Shown here piece after piece: positions 55,401 through 64,000 of a stretch of 64,000 nt of DNA. This stretch comes from Aurantiochytrium sp. KH105. Lineage: Eukaryota; Sar; Bigyra; Thraustochytrida; Thraustochytriidae. The notes below the pieces were generated by a model. That model made no database searches. It saw only the letters and a program-made list of their open reading frames with translations, and had not been told where the DNA came from. A program made the translations under genes and the position numbers. How positions within the stretch are numbered: position 1 is the stretch's first letter; the number at the start of each line of letters is the position of its first letter. The stretch is from NCBI GenBank assembly GCA_003116975.1, contig BGKB01000121.1:1-64000 (forward strand). Direction: 5' to 3'.

Positions 55401-56816
55401 GCGAAGATCAAGGTCGAAACGTCGGCCAAAGAACGCCAGGATGCGTCGAATTACATGATAGTGATCTGTGCTTTCTGTCGTGCATCCGATAAAGTGCACA
55501 AAGACGGCTCGTTTTTCAACGCCGCGCTGACGAAACGACCAGTTCGCAAGAAGCGCAGATTTGCCACGTCCCGATGGGCCCACCACGGCGAGACCCGGTC
55601 CTGGTTTATCGGCAGCAGCGTTAAGCTCTTCGAGTGCGCTCTCGACGGCCACATATCCCATGCGCCGAGAGGCGGCAAAGGCCTCGTGTTGTAGGTCCAC
55701 AAAGTCCCAGTGATGCAGGGTCTCCTTGTCCATGGGAAACTCTGCATCGATTGCTCGGGAAACATCTTCGACAAGCTGCTGTGAGAGCGTCCGCACGTGG
55801 TCGTAGTCGAAGATGCGGTCGGGGAATTTCTCCTTGACCTCTTGCTTGAGGCGCGCTTGTCCGCGTCCCGCGTGCTCGTTTTCGGCCTCGTACGCGGGAA
55901 GATCTGCAGCCGGAATCTCGTCGGCCATCTTCGCCTTAAAACCCTCGTGATCACGAAAGTAAAAGGTAACAAAGTCAGCCATTTCCGGATTGCGGAGCGC
56001 GCCGTGCAAAATCTCAAGCTCCGTCACGGAGCGATCGCGGTATTCGTACACCCAAGGGTACCGGGCTTCGCCAATGTCCATGGTTTGCTCCAAAAGTTCG
56101 TCAACGTAACCTCCGGGCGGAGCAAGATGCCATCCATAGCGTTCGCCTAAAAGGCCGACAAAGAAGGGTCGGCAGGTATCGATTTCTTGAAGACAGAGTC
56201 GGACCACGGCTCCGCTGCTGCTTTCTTCGCTCGTCACGCCCCACCGCAGATCCACAAAGACCACCGTCACTCCGCGAGACTCTCCAAACTTGCGCAACTC
56301 GGGCAGCGCGTGACGCATGAGGTAGTCGCGTTCCAGGGCAAAATCTCGAAATGTACTTGAAATGAAGACACGGACTGTTCGCGACTCTGCAAGTCGTGCC
56401 TTATTCAGATTCAAGTATTTGGCGGCATCTGGAGCAGGTTCGACGCCAGCAATGCTCTTTCTTTCGCGAGTTCGAGGCGTATCATCGATGACAGGTTTCT
56501 TCTTTGAAGAGGGTTTGTCTTGCGACGGGACTACTTGTTGTTCTTTTTCATCGTGGTCTTTTGGAGATGGTGGCGAGCTCTCCTTTGCGTCGTCAGCTTT
56601 CGCGGGAGTGGACTCGGCATGCTCTGGAGTCGCCGTAGTCGTGAGGGGCTTGCCATCGTCATCCTTGGCTTCCTTTTCTTCTTTTTCTGCCACCTCCTTG
56701 TTTGGCTCTTCTTTGATTGCTGTGTCTTGCTGTTGCTGTTTGGTGGGCGAGATGGCCTGGTTGCTCGTCGCCTCAACTTTGTCCGAGGCGTCGACTTTGC
56801 TGGCGCACCCACCCAT
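52425..56816 (-). CDS. N-myristoylated DUF4062-NACHT-TPR STAND protein, nephrocystin-3/NWD1-like
   Basis: 1463 residues from the ATG at 56816, chosen because it begins MGGCASKVD, a strong N-myristoylation signal with a palmitoylatable Cys4. A longer frame adds 95 residues through a (CT)n tract. An acidic, disordered linker (10-130) leads to a DUF4062 domain (about 145-260: VRVFISSTFRDFALERDYLM, FVDLRWGVTSEE). The NACHT ATPase follows with Walker A GPSGRGKSALL at about 412 and Walker B AVIVLDGLDQL at about 529, then a helical STAND region. Kinesin-light-chain type TPRs lie at about 975-1262 (YDNLGFLHLKLGNYTDAEAMYRKS and similar). Human nephrocystin-3 is also myristoylated, combines a P-loop NTPase with TPRs and localises to the ciliary base (inversin compartment). 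NWD1 and TEP1 share the DUF4062-NACHT part. A ciliary role is likely given DRC1 and STPG1 nearby; a STAND defence role cannot be excluded. Confidence 0.87.
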   Translation of the reverse strand: MGGCASKVDASDKVEATSNQAISPTKQQQQDTAIKEEPNKEVAEKEEKEAKDDDGKPLTTTATPEHAESTPAKADDAKESSPPSPKDHDEKEQQVVPSQDKPSSKKKPVIDDTPRTRERKSIAGVEPAPDAAKYLNLNKARLAESRTVRVFISSTFRDFALERDYLMRHALPELRKFGESRGVTVVFVDLRWGVTSEESSSGAVVRLCLQEIDTCRPFFVGLLGERYGWHLAPPGGYVDELLEQTMDIGEARYPWVYEYRDRSVTELEILHGALRNPEMADFVTFYFRDHEGFKAKMADEIPAADLPAYEAENEHAGRGQARLKQEVKEKFPDRIFDYDHVRTLSQQLVEDVSRAIDAEFPMDKETLHHWDFVDLQHEAFAASRRMGYVAVESALEELNAAADKPGPGLAVVGPSGRGKSALLANWSFRQRGVEKRAVFVHFIGCTTESTDHYHVIRRILAFFGRRFDLDLRDFCQELRTKARDGPNEEVAVGFRPDDALQLKEQQLIEVLPDFLVSVRSKAQESGVQAVIVLDGLDQLEDKAHARTLFWLPVISGISLIASFKSGEDIYTLGAQTTQTTTRSLGSMAAASRCDFESEAATTSRTRRFSDSHTEGVVRDHWFERGGTFSFLPDLKENQREKVIVGYLAEHAKKLDDAQIKMVLDAPPAQNPLFLRTLLDEARLFGNFFKLTEHLEALLKAQTSPELYGIVLERMGAECDADLMRWAIGLVLCARDGITDQELREVLTFDFGPVLRKEGFTDADVAPLSLDFRIDDDTKVRQFVQLLFGLREQLCSTSGLLRFFHDAAKEAVRAQLGGLPDKVRQVLHWRLAAHFGAEDVATDNFSRQLRELPYHMLRAERFDDLAAYASRLPVLQAMLQDESKKYELVLYWREVDAAWSARTGTKTPVSVESYLCDVARASKEGLPKEMTKITNVQLEEMRPQLELAADTMDRVSTLLVLLGLYDGAVEIRQDEISYNTVLYGAVHDKIAISCSELADVYERVYCKYDVSMRLKSRAVEIDRQLYGEENRQLAIGYDNLGFLHLKLGNYTDAEAMYRKSLVIKEVMSGKAHRDVAQTVNALGLLNEELGDLDSAQRWYERSLQIRTRAFGPRHPSVARSQIDMGMLMLKKEENDAALQLVSQGYEALNDTLGLGHSDVAAAANNLGLVYSQHKEYTVALKFHLQAKSSQLRRLGDDHPAFAATCTNIGSVCQELADQAFRKCDESGEDDFFRQAEDHYSRATLIYRVKMGDAHPELATALHNLGTLYFDAASRDVVRLDDLLPAENDEDAVADEEADEALEQAQAKVEELMQQACTNLTEALEIRVKVFGDENGATKSSRESLRICKAKLERFIDSGRRDMALEGEDTGDAGPDLVDLCIGDISHLTPLVRGAFATRLGDAEMEIDNPSPELDAILERIAQDLNVDPFLARDLEAAKAADRLDADAVATVVQTILQTVYAAPA

Positions 56817-56992
56817 GGTGCATCCAAGCTTCTCGCCGCGGCCCCTTGGCTTGCAGCGACCTACGACTAGAGTATGCTCGCCATTTCGTCTGCCTTCGCG
56901 GAACTTTGTCGAGACAAACAATGGTGCTTGCGCAACCCATTTCCACGTAACGGTCTCAAGAACTCGACACACACATGCGCGAACTTTCGAAT

Positions 56993-57032
<40 letters not shown>

Positions 57033-57263
57033 AGAGGATCGAGTTTCTGCTGGGCTGCGAAAATGCATCAAAGAATTGAAAAGGATCTTCTTCGGGACCA
57101 AGAGAGAAAATCAAGAAAGTTGTGAAACCATGGGCATGGTGAAAACTGGTGTTATACAACTTGACATGGTGGCAGAAGGTGAGGGTTAGGCCGTAAAGAG
57201 GAAGAAACGCAGCTCACGCGTAAAGCGGAGCACGCGAGGAATAGTTTGTTCATGAGAGTCACT
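56817..57263. other. NPHP3-like 5' region / kinase 3' flank with (AG)n
   Basis: 447 bp with no gene. An (ag)n tract at 56994-57024 lies in the likely 5' UTR of the NACHT gene. Confidence 0.5.
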
Positions 57264-59294
57264 TTATGCGACAGCGAGGGTATGCTTTGATGCAGGCTTC
57301 GATTTGGCAGGCTTGGAGGAGGAGGAGGTGGAGGAAGAGGGTGGAGTAGGAGAAGCCGTGGTCTGGGGACGTTGCGATGCTGCACGTGTCCTTTCGGGAG
57401 CAACGTAGTTCCATGTCTGCAAGAAAGTGCTCGACTCGGAGAGTACACGAGGACTGGGATCATGGAACCCACCACGACGACGACGTGGATTCGTCGTCGG
57501 CGCAGCCGAAGCAGAGGCACGAAGCGACTCCGCAACCGAAACTTCGGTAAAGTCGGAGTGGAAGTTACGGATGTCAAAGGCGGCAGCACGTTCACCGCCG
57601 GGGCTACCTCGCGGGTGACAGGCCCGTGAGGGGTTTCGCAGTAATGGCATAGACGGTGCTGAGGAGGCATTGCTTACAAGATTGGCCCAATCGACGGTCT
57701 CAAAGAAGGGGTGCTGCACCACGGCCTGGAAGCCGCCCGCGGTCGATGCACCAAGGCGCTGCTCCGGTTTGCGGCGCAGAAAGCGACGAATGACATCCCG
57801 TGCCGGCAAGGTGAGATGCGTGCTCGAGGGAAAGGTGAGTTGGCGGTTGAGGATGTTCTCGCACATCGTGTCCATGCTCGAGTTGTAAAAGGGCGGGTGG
57901 CCCACGAGCATGTCGTACATGAGGGTACCGAGCGACCACCAGTCGACGCAGTAGCCATAACCGAGCCCCGAGCGCCCGCCCTGTCGAATCATTTCGGGGG
58001 CAATGTAGGCTGGTGTTCCGCAGACGCTTCTTGCGCCACGCCACTCGCTGACGTTGGGCGCAGCGAGCCCAAAGTCGGCGAGTTTGATGTGTCCATTTGC
58101 ATCGACAAGTATGTTCTCTGACTTGAGGTCGCGGTAGGCGATTCGATTTTTGTGAAGATGCACGAGAGCACAGGCGATTTCCGAGCAAAAGAAGCGAACT
58201 TGAGCCTCTTGAAAGCGTCCTGCGCGATCGAGATGGAAGAACATTTCGCCACCTCCGCAGAATTCAGACACGAGACAGATATGGTCCTTTGTCTGGAAAG
58301 ATTCCAAGAGCCCGAGGATGAAAGGGTGGTGGCCACACTGCACCATGACGAGCTTTTCATCAGAGACGAGACGCTGTTTGCGCCGGGTCTGCAGACGGGA
58401 CTTGGGAAGGACCTTGACAGCGACGGCTTCGTCACCGGGGCCGCGCGCCAAAAAGACCATGCCAAAGGAACCCTTGCCAATGAGCGCGAGGCACTCGTAG
58501 TTTCCGATCCGGTTGCCTTCGACAGAAGAGATTTCAAGGCGCGGGGTGGGGCGAGGACGTTCGTTGCCGGACAATGTGCGCCGGGAGCCCGAGGGCGAGG
58601 AGGCCCTGGATCTCCTGGATCTTGCCGCCGCGGCAGCAGAGTGTTCTGGTGAGGCGGGATCGGGCGAAGCTGGTCCTGGCGAGGCGGCAGGATTCGGGGA
58701 GGACGCCTGCATCAAGGTGCGGTTGGACGATCCTTCCGAGGAGCTCGCGGGCGAGAGCGTGCGCGCAGAGTTTTCTCGAGACTGAAGTGTGCGAGTGGAG
58801 CGATCTGGTGTTGCGTTTCCATTGCTCGAATGCCCGGAGCTCCTTGGCGTAGAAATGGCCGAGGGGATGTCTGGGATCTCGAGAGTGAGGGGCATATCTT
58901 CGGGAGCAGGTGGGACGGCGATGCGAAAGAGGTCTGACTGGGTGCGGCCCACTGCGATGGTATTATTTTCAGGCGCTGCTGCTGCTGCTGCTGCTGCAGC
59001 GGGGGGTCGCGCAGAGGGGCTCGCGGGAATGTTTTCCGGTATCCTCCCAAAGTCGGTGGTGGAAGTTCGCATTGAGGAGATGGTCTCGCCGCTTGATGAT
59101 CCGGAGTCTGACTTGCCGCTGCCAAAGCTTGCGCCGCTGAAGCTGAGTTGTTTGCGCCACGAGGAGAGCGCATTAAGCCTTCGTCTTCGCGGGAGCTTGC
59201 TCGTCGGTGCGGACGCGTGTTGGAGGAGCGGGTCCGTGCGCGGGGGTCTGGCCTGCGCGCTCTGGTCCGACTGGCGCTGCTCTCGCTGGGCCGG

Positions 59295-59336
<42 letters not shown>

Positions 59337-59411
59337 CCCCAGCTTGGTCTTGTGCGTCTCTTCGCGCGCTTCGGCCCTGGCCCCCATGCACGGGAGGCAC
59401 CCGGACATCAT
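57264..59411 (-). CDS. AGC-family serine/threonine protein kinase with polyQ N-terminus
   Basis: 715 residues. The start has two adjacent Met codons (MMSGCLPCMG); the nearby Cys residues could be lipidated. A pure poly-Gln run is at about 27-39, then a Ser/Pro-rich regulatory region to about 300. The kinase domain spans about 304-571: IGKGSFGMV (Gly loop), VAVKVLPKS (catalytic Lys), YRDLKSENILVD, DFGLA and GTPAYIAPEM, so every catalytic element is present. HPFFETVDWANL opens the AGC C-terminal extension. IRNFHSDFTEVSVAES looks like the turn/hydrophobic-motif region of S6K/Akt/SGK relatives. The family phosphorylates basic-motif substrates downstream of PDK1; the exact subfamily is uncertain. 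It sits in tandem behind the NACHT gene. Confidence 0.9.
59294..59333 (-). repeat. CAG/CAA polyglutamine tract in the AGC kinase
   Basis: A trinucleotide run encoding the poly-Gln stretch near the kinase N-terminus; likely length-variable. Confidence 0.9.
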
Positions 59412-61274
59412 CGTTTGTTCTCAGGCCTTTTTCCTCCACGAGAAACCCCAAGCAATACAATGGTCGAATCCTCGAGCTTGAGCTCGAGCTTGAGCTTCTG
59501 AGGATCGTCCCGCGCGAGCACGTTTGCTACAAGCAGACTTGCGCTCGCGTCGGTTTGAGATACCCGCCAACAGTGCGCTGCTCTCTCTCTCTCTGCTGCG
59601 GCTTGCGCTCAAGCTGGCGCTTAGGCGCTCAAGCTCGCGCTCGAGCTCGAGCTCGCGCGAGGTCCCCGTGATGGATGGCGGCCGGCACGCGCTGGCGGGG
59701 TTCTCCGCCTCGGCCTGGCCCTCGCGCGCGCGGGTCCGGCGGGGCGCGGGCGGCGTCGCGGCTGCCGCGCGGCGGGGCGCGGGTCGGGTCGGGTCGGGTC
59801 GGGTCGGGTCGGGTCGGGTCCGGGTCGCGGCGCCGGCGCGGGACGGACGGGCGGCCGAGGGATGATGTGATTGATGGGCGGGGTTGGGGTGGCTCTAATC
59901 GCCCCCTCCCTCCCCCCCTCGCTCGCTCGCTCGCGCGCGCGATGCGGACGAGCGCGCGCGCGGGCTCGCGTGCTGCGGACGAGCGCTGCCGCTGCCGCCG
60001 CCGCTGCGCGTCCGAGCGCGCAGCCTCGCTCGCGCGCGCGCAGGGCCTCGAGCGTTGGTCTCCGTTTCAAACCAATTCAAATCGCCCTGTTGTCGACGCG
60101 CAAATCGCCCGATCGCCGCGCGATCTCGCGGCCACTCCTCGCCGCCGCTGCGCCGCGCGCGCTGCGCACCGCGCGGCCTCGCTCCGCGCGCCTCGCTCCG
60201 CGCGCCCGCTCCCTCGCGCGCTGCCGCCGCGCCGGGTCGCCGCGCCGGGTCGGCTCGGGTCGCTCGGCTCGGGTCTGCTTGCTGCGCGCCTGCTTCTGCA
60301 TGATGCCGCCAAGTGCCGGTTAACCCCCACTTACCGCGCTCCGGGAATCCGCCCTCGGACCGGGAAAACCAACCCGGCCGCAGCGGGCGCGCGGGCGCCG
60401 CCTCGCCTCGCGCGGACGAGCGCGGCGCAGGCGGGAGCGGGGGGGAGGGAGGGACGGGGAGGGAGGGAGGGAGAGCGCACACGGAGCGCGCACGCGCCAG
60501 CGCGGCAGCAGTGCGAGCGTGTTGACACTCGTGATCGCCCGCCCGCTCACACTGGCTGGCATGGCTGGCAGAAGAGGGCCTATACTCCACTGCCGGAGGC
60601 GCGCGCAAGGGCGTTATTCCCGCGCGGAAAGTGGGTTATTCGAGTCACGGTCACTCACGGCCTCGTCAATAAATGAAAAAAGACTAAAAAACTTCCGGGC
60701 GTGTGAAAAAAGTTGAAAAAAAAACTGACGAGAGGAGGGAGGCGAAGCGGCACGCGCCAGCCCGCCTGCGACGCGCGGTTCGCGCCGTCTGCGCTGCGCC
60801 GCGCTGCGCTGCGCTGCCGCGCCGCGCTGGCGGAGCGCGGGCGCGACGCGGGGCGGGGCGTGCGTCGATCCCGCACCGCGCGTCGAGGCAACGGCCAGCA
60901 GCGGGGTCGCGGCGGTGCGCGCTCGCTTGGTCGCGCTGGCTGCACTGGCAGGACCAAAAAGGAAGAGGGTGTGCGCTCGCGGCGGGACCACGCGCCGAGC
61001 AAGAGAGCGAGGCGTACGAGCTTGGCTTGAGTTTGGAGGCGCGAGGAGGAGGGCAGCCTCGTGGCGAGCGCGCGGACGGGCGGGCGCGCGAAGAAGCAGC
61101 CAGAGCGGGCTTCGAGGTACGAGGCTGCGTCCGCCGGGGGGGCTTTGCTCGCTTGATTGCTGGATATCTTGCGAGCTTGCTTCGAAGAGAAGAGCCTCCC
61201 TCTCTAGAGCGCGCGGCCCAGCAGTCTCTTCTGGGACACGGGAAAGCGACGCCAGAAAAACCCAAAAAAACAGA
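59412..61274. promoter_or_regulatory. Very GC-rich kinase upstream region
   Basis: 1.9 kb between the kinase start and the methyltransferase stop. It holds eight (gggtc) pentamers at 59781-59820, Arg/Ala-rich shadow frames on both strands and an A-rich patch at 60670-60730. I see no gene with a recognisable domain. Confidence 0.5.
59781..59826. repeat. (GGGTC)n pentanucleotide array
   Basis: Eight perfect units followed by cgggtc. The G-runs could form a G-quadruplex on the plus strand. It is not a telomere-type repeat. Confidence 0.9.
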
Positions 61275-62354
61275 TCAAAGGAGCAGCCCCGCCCGCGTAG
61301 CAGCAGCAGCAGAAGGAGCCCGCGTCCCCGAGCGAGAGGCCACGCGACGCACGCCCAGGAGTCGAACGAAGGCGAGGTGCTGCGCGGAGAGGAACTCGAT
61401 CGCGAACGCGTCGTCACCGCTGCCGCCAACCGCAGCAGTACCTTCAAAACCCGTAGGAACGGGCGCGGGAACGGGCAGAGGCAACGCCTCCGCCTCCATG
61501 CCGTAGGAGGGAAGCAGACGCTCTGCGAAGACCTCCTCGGCAGCGGGAGATCGCACCTGGTACGCCAGGATCACCGAGGCCTTGGGCGAGATCGACAAGC
61601 AGAAATCGAGCGCCATCACCAAGGCCAGGTGACTCGCCTTTTGATAGAGAAGGTCGGCGCCGACAATCAAGTCAAACTCGCGGCGAACTTGTGCAGGAGC
61701 CTCCTCGAGACGCGACCAGTCGAAGCTGGCGACGTTGACAACGCCCCCGCGCGTCCCCGTGACTTGCACGTTCTCTTTGTCCGTGGCAACGACCTCGTGG
61801 CCCAGCGCCGAGAGCACCTTGGCCACGAGCCCGAGGCCGCAGCCGAGCTCAAGACAGACTAATTTGCGTCCAAGCTCGCGCTCGAGTCTCCGCGCACGCG
61901 GAATGATAGCCTGCGCGAGAACAAGCGAGCTCGGCCATACCGTCTTTGCCAAGACTGATCGCTCTTGGGAAAATGTAAAGATTTCCACATCGTTCTCGTC
62001 ATTGTCGTCACTCGCCAAGCCCTGCACGCCGATCTTGCGCTCGCGACTCCAGAGCTTTTCGAGGAAAGCGAGATCAGACCCCGTCCCGCTTGCGCCTCCG
62101 CCTGCGCCCGCACTCTTGCCGCCGCTGCTATTGCTGCTGCTGCTGCTGCTGCTGTCAATGCCGCTCCGGGTTGGCATGGCGGCTGTCTTGCCTTCACGTG
62201 CCGATGCCGTGGCTGTTGACGACCTCGGCGACGACGACGCCATCGTCTCCCTTGACGCGGGTTGCCACCGCTGCTCACCACAGACACATCCGATCGAGCT
62301 TAGGCGCCGCTGCCCGCACCCTTCGCACGTGGCGTCGTGGACAGCGAGGTCCAT
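61275..62354 (-). CDS. METTL21-like (Methyltransf_16) protein methyltransferase
   Basis: 359 residues from the first ATG in frame (62354, MDLAVHDATC). Upstream bases are open but start with GTG. The N-terminus has a small Cys cluster (CEGCGQRRLSS then CVCGE) that may bind zinc. The SAM-binding fold lies at about 125-300: TVWPSSLVLAQ at about 136, ELGCGLGLVAKVL (motif I) at about 168, DWSRL, and DLIVGADLLYQ at about 228. This is the arrangement of family-16 lysine methyltransferases (METTL21, METTL18, CaM-KMT), which modify chaperones, elongation factors or calmodulin. The substrate cannot be read from the sequence. An Asn-Asp-Glu-rich insert precedes the fold and the last 40 residues are Arg/Ala-rich. 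Confidence 0.82.
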   Translation of the reverse strand: MDLAVHDATCEGCGQRRLSSIGCVCGEQRWQPASRETMASSSPRSSTATASAREGKTAAMPTRSGIDSSSSSSSNSSGGKSAGAGGGASGTGSDLAFLEKLWSRERKIGVQGLASDDNDENDVEIFTFSQERSVLAKTVWPSSLVLAQAIIPRARRLERELGRKLVCLELGCGLGLVAKVLSALGHEVVATDKENVQVTGTRGGVVNVASFDWSRLEEAPAQVRREFDLIVGADLLYQKASHLALVMALDFCLSISPKASVILAYQVRSPAAEEVFAERLLPSYGMEAEALPLPVPAPVPTGFEGTAAVGGSGDDAFAIEFLSAQHLAFVRLLGVRRVASRSGTRAPSAAAATRAGLLL

Positions 62355-63819
62355 CGTGACAGGTCGAGTTTGCAGTATACTTGGTCCCCCTTTTTGGCTC
62401 AACAGACAAACAAACAAACGAACAACAAAACAAAGCACATCAAACAAACAAAGCACATCGACGAGTTGTGGAGTGTTAGAATGTAGGGCCCGTCTATCTA
62501 TCCTGCTAGCGTCGTCATCGTCGTCAACTATAGTAGGATCACGTTGAGCAAGTCTTGGTGTTTCCTCCTGATTGTTTCCTCTTCTTTGTGAGCATGTATT
62601 TTCGTAGGCGCAAGTCTAGATAGACTTTGTTGTGTTCGTGGACCAACAAGTTCATTGCTAGAAACAAAATTGGTGTCCTCTTGATTGTGCAAGCGGCAGC
62701 GGCGTGAGTGAACCTGTGATCTTATTCACTGCGTCGGCGAAAAGGTTGTCTGCTTCGTCTCTGTCTCTGTCTCTGTTTCTGTCACTATTTCTGTCTCGAT
62801 TTCCGTCTCTGTATACTTTGACAATCATTCCCTTGAAACAACGACTTCTGGCATCCAGAACGACCTATTCAAAAGAGGTCTTTTGCCTTTTATTTCACGC
62901 CTTCCCACTACTTTTGCCGCCAACAAGGAGGACGCTGGTAGCGCTTTGGGTCCATTGCTTCGTTCACACCTCTTGGCTTTGACATGCTACTACTACTATG
63001 CTTCCTTGCGAATCCATTTACTTGCTCCTTCATTGGACACTATCCCAAGCGGACCTCAAGTGCTGAGTGATCAGTGATCAAAATTACACGATTGCATTCA
63101 GCCTTCCTTCCTGGGCCCATCTATAACACCTACCATTATTCCCCCGCGAGCTGGTCTTGCTACCGGTCGCTGTCTCGCTCTCACTGCTGCAGCTGCTGCT
63201 GCTGCGTCTCCCACTCGAGCGCGTCTGCCTCGTCGTCCTCCGCCTTGGCGCTGACAGGCGGCCAGGGTCCGCGACACTGACAGCCTCCGCAAACCAAACC
63301 TAACCTGCAGCCCCGAACCTAACCCGGCGTGGCGCGGAAGTCCACTTTAGAGGAGACCAGCACGTTGAGTGAACAGTCTGCGCCACTCGGGTGCGCAGTC
63401 CCGCGCCGGCGAGCAGCGTCTGCGCGCGGCAGCAGAGCGCCAAGCAAGCCCCCGGCGCGCCTCTCGCTGCTCTTTCCCGCGCCGCGCCCGCGCGACCCCG
63501 CCGCGATCCGCGCGCGGTCCCGGACGCGTAGGAGGAGATTCGAGGGGCGAAGAGGTCCCGAGACGACTTGCGAGCGCGCGCCCACGCCAGACGCCTGCCG
63601 CGCGGCGACGGCTGTGCTGCTGCTGCTGCTGCTGCAGGACGTGGAGGTGGACCTGAGTCTGGACTCGCACGCGAGCGCCAGCGCAGTCAAGACCTTGACC
63701 CGTGAGCGCTCGGGAAAAGGACAACAAGCGCCCGCGGACGGACCAACAGCTTCCGGGCTTGGGAGGAAAAGGTTGAGTTCTCGCTTGAGCGTGTCACCAC
63801 CACCACCACCACCACCACC
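62355..63819. other. Divergent promoter region, no gene seen
   Basis: 1.46 kb between the methyltransferase and the right-edge gene. The left two-thirds is AT-richer with ctgtctctgt repeats at 62757-62810. The right third is GC-rich and ends in a (cac)n run at 63796-63819 directly before the start codon. Confidence 0.5.
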
Positions 63820-63892
63820 ATGGGTCAACGCGGATCGTCCATGGGCACGCTGAAGCGTAGACAACTCAAAGAGCTTCAAGTGCAAACCCACT
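63820..63892 (+). CDS. First exon of a probable N-myristoylated EF-hand protein, partial
   Basis: The frame from 63820 reads MGQRGSSMGTL then KRRQLKELQVQTH and ends at a perfect GTAAGT donor at 63893, in phase 1. The start has a myristoylation signal (Gly2, Ser6). The L-x-E-L-x-x-x-T pattern matches the N-terminal helix of neuronal-calcium-sensor, calcineurin-B and CIB/CBL proteins, just before the first EF hand. The rest lies beyond the window. With only 24 residues visible, the family is an informed guess. Confidence 0.45.
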
Positions 63893-64000
63893 GTAAGTTT
63901 TTCGTCAAGCCGGAGGATCTGTTTGCTTGCGGATGCCCCTTTTCACCTGATCATCAACTCGATTAGAGGTGTTCATTGACTGACGACTGCGAACGCGATG
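63893..64000 (+). other. Start of intron 1 of the right-edge gene
   Basis: Begins GTAAGT. No acceptor in the remaining 108 bp gives an open continuation in phase 1, so the intron likely runs past the window. Confidence 0.5.

Noticed and set aside
59781-59826. Telomere-like repeat
   Set aside because: The unit is GGGTC, not a TTAGGG or TTTAGGG type, and it lies inside gene-dense DNA.

Overview
This window looks like nuclear DNA of a compact, GC-rich genome from a flagellated unicellular eukaryote. Most genes are long single reading frames with almost no introns. The two introns I can place inside genes have textbook GT..AG borders. Three gene products point to a cell with motile or sensory flagella: DRC1 (nexin-dynein regulatory complex), a seven-repeat STPGR protein like STPG1, and a myristoylated DUF4062-NACHT-TPR protein like nephrocystin-3/NWD1. 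There is no sign of a plastid. A heterotrophic stramenopile such as a thraustochytrid (Labyrinthulomycetes) would fit, but this is inference from gene style and content, not proof.

Layout. 0-17 kb: a kelch-TM-RING-H2 ubiquitin ligase (-), a DOCK180-type GEF with SH3, DHR-1 and DHR-2 (+), DRC1 (-) and a large low-complexity protein with four KOW/Tudor-like modules and a Zn motif (-). 18.4-20.4 kb: an apparently whole Tc1/mariner-IS630 type DNA transposon with perfect 20-bp terminal inverted repeats, sitting in a divergent promoter. 20.7-26.5 kb: RUVBL1 (+, with a 6-nt coding first exon), TAF7 (-, two exons) and an ecdysoneless/SGT1 homologue (-). 27-37 kb: a 1460-residue protein with a discoidin-like domain and duplicated CxxC modules (+), BCCIP (-), the STPG1-like protein (+) and an enlarged 4-hydroxyphenylpyruvate-dioxygenase-like protein (-). 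37-41 kb: repeat-rich intergenic DNA around a FrnE/DsbA-family oxidoreductase (+) whose start overlaps the stop of an upstream ORF.

41-48 kb is the most unusual part. Two tandem paralogous membrane RING proteins are followed on the same strand by a 1161-residue protein. That protein joins a Q/H-rich region, a CHAT (caspase-HetF-associated) domain and a Dicer/RIG-I-like helicase with GAGKT, DECHH and QSRGRAR motifs. An 80-bp tandem repeat lies in front of this gene and a stem-loop directly behind its stop. It looks like an RNA- or nucleic-acid-sensing helicase joined to a caspase-like module, and is my best candidate for an undescribed immune or stress system. The CHAT catalytic His position appears to hold Lys, so proteolysis is not assured.

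49-64 kb: an SLC10-type transporter (+), a membrane protein with LAPY-type repeats (-), the nephrocystin-3/NWD1-like STAND protein (-), an AGC kinase with a polyQ tract (-), a METTL21-like methyltransferase (-), and at the right edge the first exon of a probable N-myristoylated EF-hand protein (+) cut off by the window end. Genes often alternate in direction, giving GC-rich shared promoters between divergent pairs and very short gaps (31-301 bp) between convergent pairs.
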